Assembly: GCF_003312915.1 (NCBI RefSeq)
Contig: NZ_CP030261.1
Coordinates: forward strand, 4,650,001 to 4,714,000
Direction: 5' to 3'
DNA length: 64,000 nt
DNA from: Flavobacterium fluviale
Lineage (GTDB): Bacteria > Bacteroidota > Bacteroidia > Flavobacteriales > Flavobacteriaceae
The position numbers and the translations under genes are program-made. Positions within the stretch are counted from its first letter, which is position 1. Every line of letters begins with the position of its first letter. The notes under the pieces are model-generated. The model searched no databases. It was not told the origin of the DNA and saw only the letters and a list, made by a program, of their open reading frames with translations. Below, piece after piece: positions 1 through 7,105 of the stretch.

Positions 1-2
1 TG

Positions 3-311
3 CAGTCTTTCTTTATGTATGGTGTAATTGGAAGCGCGGTGGCAGTCGGCGTTGTTTCTGTTTTCATCATTAAAAAATTCAATACCAAAACGCTTCAAGG
101 CGAAAAAATCGAGATCCAGCCTAAAACTTTCAATAAAGGGCAAGTCTACGGCGGACTTATGTTCGGTTTTGGATGGGCGATTACTGGCGCTTGCCCAGGT
201 CCGCTTTTCGCGCAAATTGGAACTGGAGCAACTGTAATTGTGGTTACTTTATTAAGTGCTATTGCTGGAACTTGGTTTTATGGTTTGATTAAAGATAAAC
301 TGCCTCATTAA
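3..311 (+). CDS. YeeE/YedE-family membrane transporter, C-terminal part (5' truncated)
   Basis: The reading frame is open from the window edge, so this is the 3' end of a gene that starts upstream. The 102 visible residues hold a hydrophobic helix (VIGSAVAVGVVSVFIIKK), a loop, and a second half with GGLMFGFGWAITGACPGP followed by another helix. The G-x-C-P-G-P motif is typical of the YeeE/YedE sulphur-transport family; its cysteine is thought to handle thiosulfate or a related sulphur compound. In Bacteroidota this protein is often split into two half-size genes, and this looks like the second half (DUF6691 type). The upstream partner is outside the window. A rho-independent terminator follows about 90 bases downstream. 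Family assignment is fairly sure; the substrate is inferred from the family. Confidence 0.75.
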   Translation, partial: QSFFMYGVIGSAVAVGVVSVFIIKKFNTKTLQGEKIEIQPKTFNKGQVYGGLMFGFGWAITGACPGPLFAQIGTGATVIVVTLLSAIAGTWFYGLIKDKLPH

Positions 312-400
312 AAATTTTTGTTTCAAGTTTCAAGTTTCAGGTTTCAGGTTTCAGGTTTCAGGTTTCAGATTTCAGATTTCAGATTAACTTAACATAACGT

Positions 401-433
401 AAACCCGACAGGTTTTTTAAACCTGTCGGGTTT
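401..433 (+). terminator. Rho-independent terminator
   Basis: A perfect 14-bp stem (AAACCCGACAGGTT at 401-414, complement at 419-432) with a TTTT loop, followed by T-rich sequence. It ends the YeeE/YedE transcript. The stretch 312-400 before it is a run of GTTTCAGG/ATTTCAG short repeats. Confidence 0.8.
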
Positions 434-451
434 ATTCTTTTAAAAAAGATT

Positions 452-1060
452 CATTCCGTAGGAATGTCTTGTCGGTAGAAAATTAGATGTGATTGCGATT
501 ATACGTTCCGTAGGAACGTTTGATACATTATTTCAAATGCATTATTTTCATAAATCAAGTGTCCCTACAGGACACAATGCAAAACAATATTATGATTTTT
601 CTACCAACGAGATATTCCTACGGAATACAAAAGATTCGTTTCTTCATAGAACTCCCATTTAGTTATATCTTCCACTATCACTTCAAATCCGAAACCTGAA
701 ACTTGAAACCTGAAACAAATAAAAACCAAAAACTTTTCTTCATTACTTTTTAATTTCATTCCGTAGGAATGTCTCGTCGGTAGAATTTTAAAATTCATTA
801 CGATCATTATGTTCCATCGGAACATTTGATTAATAAACATATATATTCTAAAAATCAAGTGTCCCTACAGGACACAATGCAAAACAATACTATCATTTTT
901 CTACCGACGAAATATTCCTACGGAATAAAAAAGATCGTTTCTTCATAGAACTTCCCATTTCGTTATAGCTTCCAAGTATCACTTAAAACCTGAAACTTGA
1001 AACCTCAAACCTGAAACAAATAAAACCAAAAATTTTTTCTTCATCACTTTTTAATTTCAT
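452..1060. repeat. Tandem duplication of a ~305-bp palindromic intergenic element
   Basis: Copy 1 spans about 452-756 and copy 2 about 757-1060. Each copy starts with ATTCCGTAGGAATGTC(T)(T/C)GTCGGTAGAA and about 145 bases later carries its inverse (CTACC-ACGA-ATATTCCTACGGAAT, ending 626 and 926). Inside lie a second palindrome (CGTTCCGTAGGAACG at 504-518, degraded in copy 2) and TGTCCCTACAGGACA (559-573 and about 859-873). Each copy ends with a shared tail (CTTCATAGAACT..., GAAACCTGAAAC..., TTTTTAATTTCATT). The structure resembles REP/BIME-type non-coding elements that can fold into long hairpins. No convincing gene lies between 312 and 1105. Confidence 0.8.
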
Positions 1061-1105
1061 TTCGTTAAGTTTGCTTTCGAACAACATTTCCTAGAAAATA
1101 AAAAT

Positions 1106-2689
1106 ATGATCCGTTCCGAACAGTTATCTCAATTACAAAATACACAAGAATGGGACGTAATTATAATTGGCGGCGGTGCCAGCGGTTTAGGAACTGCAAT
1201 TGATGCTGCCAGCCGAGGTTATAAAACAATCTTATTAGAAGCTGTAGATTTTGCAAAAGGAACCTCAAGCAGAAGTACAAAACTGGTTCATGGCGGCGTG
1301 CGTTATTTGGAACAAGGAGATATTCATTTGGTAAGAGAAGCTTTAAAAGAAAGAGGTTTAATGATTCAAAATGCCAATCATTTAGTAAAAAATCAATCTT
1401 TTGTTATTCCAAATTACCATTGGTTTGGCGGTTATTTTTACACTTTCGGATTAAAAATTTACGATTTATTATCAGGACGTTTGAGTTTAGGAAGTTCTAA
1501 ATATCTTTCGAAAAAGAAAACAATTGAACTGCTTCCTAACGTTGAGGAAAACGGATTGAAAAATGGTGTTATTTATCACGATGGACAATTTGATGATTCT
1601 CGTCTAGCAGTCAACATGGCTCAGACCGCTGCAGAAAATGGAGCCTGTATTTTAAATTATGTAAAAGTTGTCAATTTACTAAAAGACAATAGTAATCAAG
1701 TAATTGGTGTTCAAGCTCAAGATTTAGAAAGCGGTATTAAATATGAGCTACAAGGTTCTGCCATTATAAACGCAACTGGAGTTTTTACAAACGCTATCAT
1801 GAAACTCAATGATAATATTTACAAAAAATATATTGTTCCAAGTCAGGGAATTCATTTAGTATTTGATAAATCTTTCTTACCCGGCGGAAATGCCTTAATG
1901 ATTCCGAAAACAAAAGATGGAAGAGTTTTGTTTGCTGTTCCGTGGCACAATCATATTGTAGTGGGAACGACAGATACTTTAATTAAAAAACAAAGTTTAG
2001 AACCAATTGCATTAGAAAGTGAAATTGAATTTGTTCTGGATACAGCACAACGATTCTTAGCCAAAAAACCAACACGAGCCGATGTATTATCAGTTTTTGC
2101 AGGTTTACGCCCGTTAGCCGCTCCGAAAGAAGAAGGTAAAAGTACCAAAGAAGTTTCCAGAAGCCATAAAATAATTGTTTCAGAAACGGGACTAATTACT
2201 ATTACTGGAGGAAAATGGACAACTTACAGAAAAATTGCCGAAGACCTAATAGACAAAGCTATTAAAACGGGAAAATTAACAAAAAAGGAATGCGTTACAG
2301 AACATCTTTCTATTCACGGAAATAAACCTACAACTTCTCTCGCTAGAGAAAATCACCTTTATATATATGGTTCTGATATTCCAAAAATACTCGAATTACA
2401 GCAAAGCAAACCTGAGTTAAAAGAAAAGCTGCATCCTGATTACGAATTTACAATGGCTGAAGTTGTTTGGGCGATTCGTTATGAAATGGCAAGAACTATT
2501 GATGATATATTGGCAAGACGAGTACGATTATTATTCTTAGATGCCAAAGCTGCAATTGAAGCTGCAGAAAAAACAGCAGAAACAATTGCCAAAGAACTTG
2601 GTCATGATGAAGCTTGGATTACGACAGAAATTGCTAATTTTAAACAAATTGCGAAAGGTTTTCTCCTTTCTGAATTCCAAAAAATTTAA
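1106..2689 (+). CDS. glpD: Glycerol-3-phosphate dehydrogenase, FAD-dependent (GlpD/GlpA type)
   Basis: Oxidises sn-glycerol 3-phosphate to dihydroxyacetone phosphate and passes electrons to the quinone pool at the inner face of the cytoplasmic membrane. The N-terminal dinucleotide motif GGGASGLG (residues 22-29) binds FAD, and the family signature TSSRSTKLVHGGVRYL follows at 53-68. The substrate-binding part includes VVGTTD, FAGLRPL and TGGKWTTYRKIAED. The C-terminal helical domain (from about residue 400) is present, and the 527-aa length is normal for the family. The ATG at 1106 is the first possible start and places the FAD motif at the usual distance. The gene appears monocistronic: a 280-base gap precedes the next gene, and no glycerol kinase or facilitator is adjacent. 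Assignment is very secure. Confidence 0.95.
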   Translation: MIRSEQLSQLQNTQEWDVIIIGGGASGLGTAIDAASRGYKTILLEAVDFAKGTSSRSTKLVHGGVRYLEQGDIHLVREALKERGLMIQNANHLVKNQSFVIPNYHWFGGYFYTFGLKIYDLLSGRLSLGSSKYLSKKKTIELLPNVEENGLKNGVIYHDGQFDDSRLAVNMAQTAAENGACILNYVKVVNLLKDNSNQVIGVQAQDLESGIKYELQGSAIINATGVFTNAIMKLNDNIYKKYIVPSQGIHLVFDKSFLPGGNALMIPKTKDGRVLFAVPWHNHIVVGTTDTLIKKQSLEPIALESEIEFVLDTAQRFLAKKPTRADVLSVFAGLRPLAAPKEEGKSTKEVSRSHKIIVSETGLITITGGKWTTYRKIAEDLIDKAIKTGKLTKKECVTEHLSIHGNKPTTSLARENHLYIYGSDIPKILELQQSKPELKEKLHPDYEFTMAEVVWAIRYEMARTIDDILARRVRLLFLDAKAAIEAAEKTAETIAKELGHDEAWITTEIANFKQIAKGFLLSEFQKI

Positions 2690-2906
2690 ATTATCTTGAC
2701 TTTGAGGATTTTTTAGCTTAAAACTATCTTACAAATATGATTTAGTGTTTTTTCTAATCAAAAAATTAGTTTCTGATTTTAAAAAATCATTAAACATCAT
2801 AAAACCAATAGTTTACACTAAAAAAATATCTTACTTTTATATCCAAATTGATACATTTAGTTCTTAGAAAAAGCGTATTTAGCTATATTAACAAAAAATT
2901 AACACA

Positions 2907-2952
2907 ACATTTGTATATACAACTATTAAAAGTTATACATTTGTATATACAA
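2907..2952 (+). promoter_or_regulatory. MarR-operon promoter with two identical operator-like palindromes
   Basis: The perfect 12-bp palindrome TTGTATATACAA occurs at 2911-2922 and again at 2941-2952, each preceded by ACAT, exactly 30 bp apart (about three helical turns). The second overlaps a -7 promoter element TACATTTG (2936-2943, consensus TAnnTTTG). The first overlaps a -33-like TTTG (2910-2913), giving a 22-bp spacer. The MarR gene starts at 2970. MarR dimers bind palindromes of this size, so negative autoregulation by promoter occlusion is the natural inference. The rest of the 2690-2969 gap is AT-rich with no other feature seen. Confidence 0.75.
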
Positions 2953-2969
2953 ATTATACACTTACGACT

Positions 2970-3428
2970 ATGACAATTGAAGAGGTTATTAAGAGTACGG
3001 TTAAGATGGATAATGCGAAAAAAGTTATTCTGAATATCATGTACACGCAGAATGTGATTCAGGATCATTTCAACGAGTTAATTAAACCGTATGATTTATC
3101 TGGAGAACAATATAATGTGTTACGTATATTAAGAGGGCAAAAAGGGAAACCTGCCAATATGTGCGTAATACAAGAGCGAATGCTTGCTAAAACGAGCAAC
3201 ACAACACGGCTGGTAGACAAATTATTATTGAAAGAATTTGTAACTAGAAATGTTTGCCCGGATAATCGAAGAAAAATTGAAGTTTTGATTACCCAAAAGG
3301 GATTAGATGTTTTGAAGGAATTAGATCCAAAAGTAGACGAACATGAAAAAACGTTTGCCGACAATTTAAAACCAGAAGAATTAACGTTCTTAAATCAATT
3401 ATTAGAAAAATACAGAACCAATAAATAA
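2970..3428 (+). CDS. MarR-family transcriptional regulator
   Basis: A 152-aa winged helix-turn-helix protein. After an N-terminal dimerisation helix, YDLSGEQYNVLRILRGQKG begins the DNA-binding domain. The recognition-helix region is around LAKTSNTTRLVDKLL, and the wing has the family hallmark DNRRKIEVLITQKG (the D-x-R of MarR proteins). The C-terminal helix completes the dimer interface. It is the first gene of a likely operon with a nitroreductase 12 bases downstream and a YceI protein after that, an arrangement typical of Bacteroidota. Two identical palindromes overlap its own promoter, which suggests autorepression relieved by a small molecule or oxidant. The inducer cannot be read from the sequence. 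Confidence 0.88.
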   Translation: MTIEEVIKSTVKMDNAKKVILNIMYTQNVIQDHFNELIKPYDLSGEQYNVLRILRGQKGKPANMCVIQERMLAKTSNTTRLVDKLLLKEFVTRNVCPDNRRKIEVLITQKGLDVLKELDPKVDEHEKTFADNLKPEELTFLNQLLEKYRTNK

Positions 3429-3440
3429 AATTATATAACT

Positions 3441-4073
3441 ATGAGCAATTTCTTAGAAAATCAAAATTGGCGTTATGCAACGAAACAATTTGATGCTTCA
3501 AAAAAAATATCATCAGATGCTTTAAATACTCTGAAAGAAGCAGTTAGATTAAGCGCTTCTTCTTACGGATTACAACCTTATAAAGTAATTATCGTTGAAA
3601 ATCCAGAATTAAGAGAGCAGTTAAAAGGTGCAGCTTACGGACAGACACAAATTACTGATGCTTCTCACCTATTTATTTTTGCTAACGATTTAAACCTTGA
3701 CGCAGGTTCTGTTGACAAATACATCAACGCTATCAGCGAAACAAGAGGTGTTCCTGCAGATGCATTGGGTGGGTTCAGCGATATGATGAAAGGTGTAATT
3801 TCAAATTTACCTGTAGAAGCAAAACATATCTGGACTGCAAAACAAACATATTTAGCTTTAGGAAACTTATTGAACGCCGCTGCTGAATTAAAAATTGACG
3901 CTACTCCAATGGAAGGTTTCAATGCTGCTAAATTCAACGAAATTTTAGGTTTCGATAAGTTAGGTTTAAATGCTTCTGTAATTGCAACTGTAGGTTACAG
4001 ACATGAAGAAGACAGTACACAGCACTTTAAAAAAGTTAGAAAATCTCACGAAGAATTATTTATCACACTATAA
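3441..4073 (+). CDS. NAD(P)H-dependent nitroreductase-family oxidoreductase
   Basis: A 210-aa FMN enzyme of the NfsB/nitroreductase fold, which reduces nitro groups, quinones or similar acceptors with NAD(P)H. Early family features are visible: NWRYATKQFDASKKIS (FMN phosphate-binding region) and RLSASSYGLQPYKVIIVENPE (the S-x-x-N/G-x-Q-P-W/Y-x-x-I/V pattern). In the C-terminal third, ELKIDATPMEGFNAAKFNEILG and ASVIATVGYRHEEDSTQ match the conserved core and end of NfsB proteins. Only 12 bases separate it from the MarR gene, so the two are probably co-transcribed and the enzyme is probably the regulator's target. The physiological substrate is unknown; the fold assignment is firm. Confidence 0.9.
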   Translation: MSNFLENQNWRYATKQFDASKKISSDALNTLKEAVRLSASSYGLQPYKVIIVENPELREQLKGAAYGQTQITDASHLFIFANDLNLDAGSVDKYINAISETRGVPADALGGFSDMMKGVISNLPVEAKHIWTAKQTYLALGNLLNAAAELKIDATPMEGFNAAKFNEILGFDKLGLNASVIATVGYRHEEDSTQHFKKVRKSHEELFITL

Positions 4074-4112
4074 TTATTTATTAATCAAATTCAAATTTTA
4101 ATTTTAACAAAC

Positions 4113-4679
4113 ATGAAAAATTTAAAAACTATTGCAATAGCATTATTCGTAGCAGCAGCTGGTATCTCAGTAAACGCTCAAACAAAAAAAATCGACGTAA
4201 AAGCGTCTTCTATTAAATGGGTAGGTAAAAAAGTAACTGGAGAGCACTCTGGAACTGTAAACTTTAAAGACGGAGCTGTTGTTTTCAAAGGAAAAAAATT
4301 AGTTGGTGGTAGTTTTACTGTTGACATGACTTCATTAACTGCAACTGATTTAACTGGAGAATACCAAGGAAAATTAAACGGTCACTTAAAAGCTGATGAT
4401 TTCTTCGGAACTGAAAAATTCCCAACTTCAAAATTACTTTTCAAAACTATTGGTGCTAAATCTACTGACGTTTACACTGTAACTGCAGATTTAACTATCA
4501 AAGGAATCACTAAACCAGTAACTTTTGATATTACTGTAAAAGGAAACACTGCTACAACTGCTTTCAAAGTTGACAGAACTAAATACGATATTAAATACGG
4601 ATCAGGTAGTTTCTTCGAAGGTTTAGGAGACAAAACTATCAATGACGAATTTGAATTGACTGTTGCTTTAAAATTCTAA
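4113..4679 (+). CDS. YceI-family periplasmic lipid-binding protein
   Basis: A 188-aa secreted protein with a clear Sec signal peptide (residues 1-22, cleavage likely at VNA-QTKK). The mature part is a single YceI domain, an extended lipocalin-like barrel that binds polyprenoid-type lipids in characterised relatives. Typical motifs are SIKWVGKKVTGEHSGTV, a LNGHLKADDFFGTEKFP segment and ADLTIKGITKPVTFDITV. It lies 40 bases after the nitroreductase and is probably the last gene of the MarR operon, since a strong terminator follows. MarR plus nitroreductase plus YceI is a recurring Bacteroidota set, suggesting a role in envelope or quinone-type stress. That role is inference. Confidence 0.9.
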   Translation: MKNLKTIAIALFVAAAGISVNAQTKKIDVKASSIKWVGKKVTGEHSGTVNFKDGAVVFKGKKLVGGSFTVDMTSLTATDLTGEYQGKLNGHLKADDFFGTEKFPTSKLLFKTIGAKSTDVYTVTADLTIKGITKPVTFDITVKGNTATTAFKVDRTKYDIKYGSGSFFEGLGDKTINDEFELTVALKF

Positions 4680-4707
4680 TATTTCAAGCTTACTAATTCA
4701 GAAATAC

Positions 4708-4744
4708 AATAAACCCCAACAGTTTAAAGCTGTTGGGGTTTATT
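4708..4744 (+). terminator. Rho-independent terminator after the YceI gene
   Basis: Perfect stem AATAAACCCCAACAG (4708-4722) with its complement at 4730-4744 and a 7-base loop. It ends the MarR operon. It may also serve the converging toxin-antitoxin transcript, whose last codon lies at 4747. Confidence 0.85.
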
Positions 4745-4746
4745 AT

Positions 4747-5069
4747 TTATGTACTTCTTTTAATTTTTATTGGGTTTTGTCTTGTATCAAATACATCTAA
4801 AATTTCAATTGAATTTTTCTTTAAATTAATCCAATAAATAATTTTATAATTTTTATAAACCAAATACGTATCTCTTCGGAGTAACTTTCTAAAAGTTCTT
4901 CTTTTTGTCCTATCGCATTTGTTGAGTTTGGTTTTAATTTCAGAGTCTCTCTGGTAATTCCGACTACAAGTTTTTTTGCAACAGTTACACTAGCTTCCTT
5001 CTTATAAAAATCAAAAATCTTTTTTAATTCAGCTTTAGCAAAATCAGTCCAATAAATTTTCAACTCCAT
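4747..5069 (-). pseudogene. RelE/ParE-family toxin, frameshifted
   Basis: The first 70 or so residues read as a ParE/RelE toxin: YWTDFAKAELKKIFDFY, SVTVAKKLVVGI and EELLESYSEEIR. The frame then runs into a short unrelated tail and stops at 4821. Shifting the frame by one base at about 4862-4866 restores the conserved toxin end (LVYKNYKIIYWI..., then NSIEILDVFDTRQNP) and a stop at 4747. One missing base therefore separates the two halves, and the intact protein would be about 107 aa. The gene overlaps its antitoxin gene by 10 bases, the normal arrangement for this family. As read, the toxin loses its C-terminal beta strands and would probably be inactive, unless the lost base is a sequencing error. 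Confidence 0.8.
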
Positions 5070-5296
5070 TTCTCAATTTCAGAAATTAATTCATCAACAT
5101 CTGTAATTCTTCCGTTTTTTGAATCATCTATAGAAGTATCAATTCGTTTATGAAATTCGGCAATAGACATTGGCTTTAATTCTAAATCTGCTTTAATTTC
5201 CTTTTTTAACAGTTTCTCAAATTGAGAAATTGCTTTCTCACTTTCAAGTTTAAGAAAGTCTCTAATAAAAATCACTTTTCGAGTATCTAAATCCAT
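5060..5296 (-). CDS. Antitoxin of a RelE/ParE-type pair
   Basis: A small acidic protein (78 aa from the ATG at 5296). Its N-terminal half (LDTRKVIFIRDFLKLESEKA) resembles the DNA-binding/dimerisation part of Bacteroidota addiction-module antitoxins, and the C-terminal half (IDTSIDDSKNGRITDVDEL) is the extended toxin-wrapping region often found before ParE/RelE genes. A longer frame exists from a TTG at 5314, but the ATG is the better start because a -7 promoter element TAACTTTG lies at 5319-5312. The gene overlaps the toxin start by 10 bases, so translation is coupled. With a broken toxin it may be a relic or a neutralising solo antitoxin. Confidence 0.75.
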   Translation of the reverse strand: MDLDTRKVIFIRDFLKLESEKAISQFEKLLKKEIKADLELKPMSIAEFHKRIDTSIDDSKNGRITDVDELISEIEKWS

Positions 5297-5455
5297 TTCT
5301 TTTATTTTTATCAAAGTTACAAATTATCTTCAAATGAAAATTTAATTGCATACAATTTTGAAATAGGCATTTACAACCTAAAAAAAAAATTAACTCTTTT
5401 CAAAAACTTAACGTTCTTAATAGTAACATAACCCTTTCGTAATAAGCATCAGGAC

Positions 5456-5483
5456 TTTGATTAACATACGGCTTCTAATTTTG
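5456..5483 (+). promoter_or_regulatory. Possible Bacteroidota promoter upstream of the 5527 gene
   Basis: TTTG at 5456-5459 and TAATTTTG (TAnnTTTG) at 5476-5483 with a 16-bp spacer, slightly short for the consensus. A transcript would start near 5490, about 37 bases before the start codon. Confidence 0.45.
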
Positions 5484-5526
5484 GGGAAATTAAAAAAATC
5501 AACAACTAGAAATTAAAATCATAGTT

Positions 5527-6807
5527 ATGAAAACAAAATTACGTATTGCCTCTATTCTATTCACTATCAGCTTTTTTTTACAAGCACAAAACCAGCCAAA
5601 AGGAATTGTTGGAAATACTAACTGGATGAACAATTGGACCAACTTTAAACCTGCTGCTAATGACTATAGCGAAGCAACCAATATAATTGCCGGAACTATA
5701 GACAAAGACACTAAATTATTAAAACGAAATACTTATCATTTAGTAGGTGTAGTATACGTTACCAATAATGCGACTTTGACTATTGAACCTGGAACTGTAA
5801 TTCGCGGAGACGACAAAACATGCGGAACTCTTGTTATTACATCAGGTTCAAAAATTATTGCAGAAGGACTTGAAACTGATCCTATTATTTTTACTTCTGA
5901 AAAAGAAATAAACAACAGAAAACCAGGCGACTGGGGCGGAATTATTGTTTTAGGAAAAGCTCCTATAAATTCTTTGGGCGGTGTTAATACTCTGCCTTTT
6001 GATTTAGAAGCAAACTTAAATCATTACGGAGGTGCCGACGTCGAAGATAATTCTGGAATTTTAAAATATGTTCGAATTGAATATGCTGGAAGAAAATTAA
6101 GTGCATCAAAAGAACTAAATGGTCTTTCGCTTGCAGGTGTAGGACGAAAAACAATCATCAGTAATGTACAAATTAGTTATTCTAATGATGATTCTTTCGA
6201 ATGTTACGGTGGCGATTTGAATATGAATAACTTAATTTCTTATAGAACAACTGATGATGATTTTGATTTTACACAAGGAGCTCAAATTAATATCAGCAAC
6301 AGTATTGCTATTCGTCATCCATTTTCTTCGGATATTTCGGGTTCAAGATGTTTTGAGGTTGATTCTTATGAAAAAGTAGCCAATACTGATATGACCAAAA
6401 AAATGACCAAAATAAATGCCTCCAATATTACATTAGTTAATTTGGAAGAAAACAATCAGGGACTAGTTAGAGAATCTGCTTACATCAAAGAAAACACATT
6501 TTTTAATCTTACGAACAGCATAGTTTCTGGTTTCACTCCTTTCATTTTACTGGAAGGAAATATTGGAAATGGAGAAGCTAATTTAGCTAAGATTAATCTA
6601 AAAAATGTTGCTGCCAACAATTGCACGGGTGAGATTGAAAGCGAATCTGCAAGCAATAATCCTGGCATAAAAAGCTATTACAGCAATCCTGGAAACGGAA
6701 TAGAATTTACTAAAATTAAGCTTAATGACTTATTTACACTTCCTAATATTAAAGGAAATCCAGATTTTAGGTTGAATGTAAATAACACGATAGCAATTGG
6801 AAATTAA
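5527..6807 (+). CDS. Secreted right-handed beta-helix-like protein, function unknown
   Basis: A 426-aa exported protein with an N-terminal signal peptide (hydrophobic core IASILFTISFFLQAQ, residues 7-21). The mature part has repeated strand-like motifs of beta-helix proteins: NATLTIEPGTVIRGDDK, GTLVITSGSKIIAEGL, a GDWGGIIVLGKAPIN segment, ILKYVRIEYAGR and NVQISYSNDDSFECYGG. In Bacteroidota such proteins (G-D-W-G-G-I, Y-V-R-I-E-Y-A-G) are common surface or periplasmic proteins with no established biochemical role. I see no type IX sorting domain at the C-terminus (it ends NNTIAIGN) and no lipobox, so it is probably periplasmic. A 230-base promoter-containing gap precedes it, and it appears monocistronic. 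Confidence 0.7.
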   Translation: MKTKLRIASILFTISFFLQAQNQPKGIVGNTNWMNNWTNFKPAANDYSEATNIIAGTIDKDTKLLKRNTYHLVGVVYVTNNATLTIEPGTVIRGDDKTCGTLVITSGSKIIAEGLETDPIIFTSEKEINNRKPGDWGGIIVLGKAPINSLGGVNTLPFDLEANLNHYGGADVEDNSGILKYVRIEYAGRKLSASKELNGLSLAGVGRKTIISNVQISYSNDDSFECYGGDLNMNNLISYRTTDDDFDFTQGAQINISNSIAIRHPFSSDISGSRCFEVDSYEKVANTDMTKKMTKINASNITLVNLEENNQGLVRESAYIKENTFFNLTNSIVSGFTPFILLEGNIGNGEANLAKINLKNVAANNCTGEIESESASNNPGIKSYYSNPGNGIEFTKIKLNDLFTLPNIKGNPDFRLNVNNTIAIGN

Positions 6808-6904
6808 GAGATTATGATAGCTGGTTTGATTAAAATTTAACAAATTTCGCAGTTTCGAAAAGATTTTTTTCAAATTTTATGTACTTCAATTCAAATTACA
6901 TTTA

Positions 6905-6912
6905 TATCTTTG
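6905..6912 (+). promoter_or_regulatory. -7 element of the trp operon promoter
   Basis: TATCTTTG matches the Bacteroidota TAnnTTTG consensus 18 bases before the leader peptide start. No good -33 TTTG is visible at the expected distance, so upstream recognition may be weak. Confidence 0.55.
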
Positions 6913-6929
6913 TCTCAACAAAAACAGAA

Positions 6930-6986
6930 ATGAGAACAATATTAAACAATACTTGGTGGTGGAACAATTTACGTCAGACGTCGTGA
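6930..6986 (+). CDS. trpL: trp operon leader peptide (three consecutive Trp codons)
   Basis: An 18-codon ORF reading MRTILNNTWWWNNLRQTS followed by TGA (6984-6986). Three tandem Trp codons (TGG x3, 6954-6962) in so short a peptide, immediately before a terminator and trpE, is the hallmark of ribosome-mediated attenuation. When charged tRNA-Trp is scarce the ribosome should stall at the Trp codons, leaving 6987-6995 free for antiterminator pairing. When tryptophan is ample the ribosome reaches the stop codon and masks that segment. The peptide itself need have no function. Confidence 0.88.
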   Translation: MRTILNNTWWWNNLRQTS

Positions 6987-7055
6987 ACAAAGCTTCCTAT
7001 GGTATTGTAAAACTATAAATATAAAAGGCTTGTCATCACGACAAGCCTTTTTTTT
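6987..7055 (+). terminator. trp attenuator: terminator with competing antiterminator
   Basis: The terminator stem is AAAAGGCTTGTC (7023-7034) with its exact complement GACAAGCCTTTT (7040-7051), loop ATCAC, followed by a run of T. The segment ACAAAGCTT (6987-6995), directly after the leader stop codon, can pair with AAGGCTTGT (7025-7033) with one bulged base on each strand, which would destroy the terminator. This is the classic 2:3 versus 3:4 alternative of trp leaders, placed so that a ribosome at the leader stop codon covers 6987-6995. Confidence 0.85.
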
Positions 7056-7105
7056 TGGTCAAAATTTAAATTGAAAAAACAACGAACTAAATAAAACTAT
7101 ACATT

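Noticed and set aside
601..858. 85-aa minus-strand ORF in the first intergenic region
   Set aside because: It lies wholly inside the duplicated palindromic repeat, has no recognisable protein features and is broken in the other copy.
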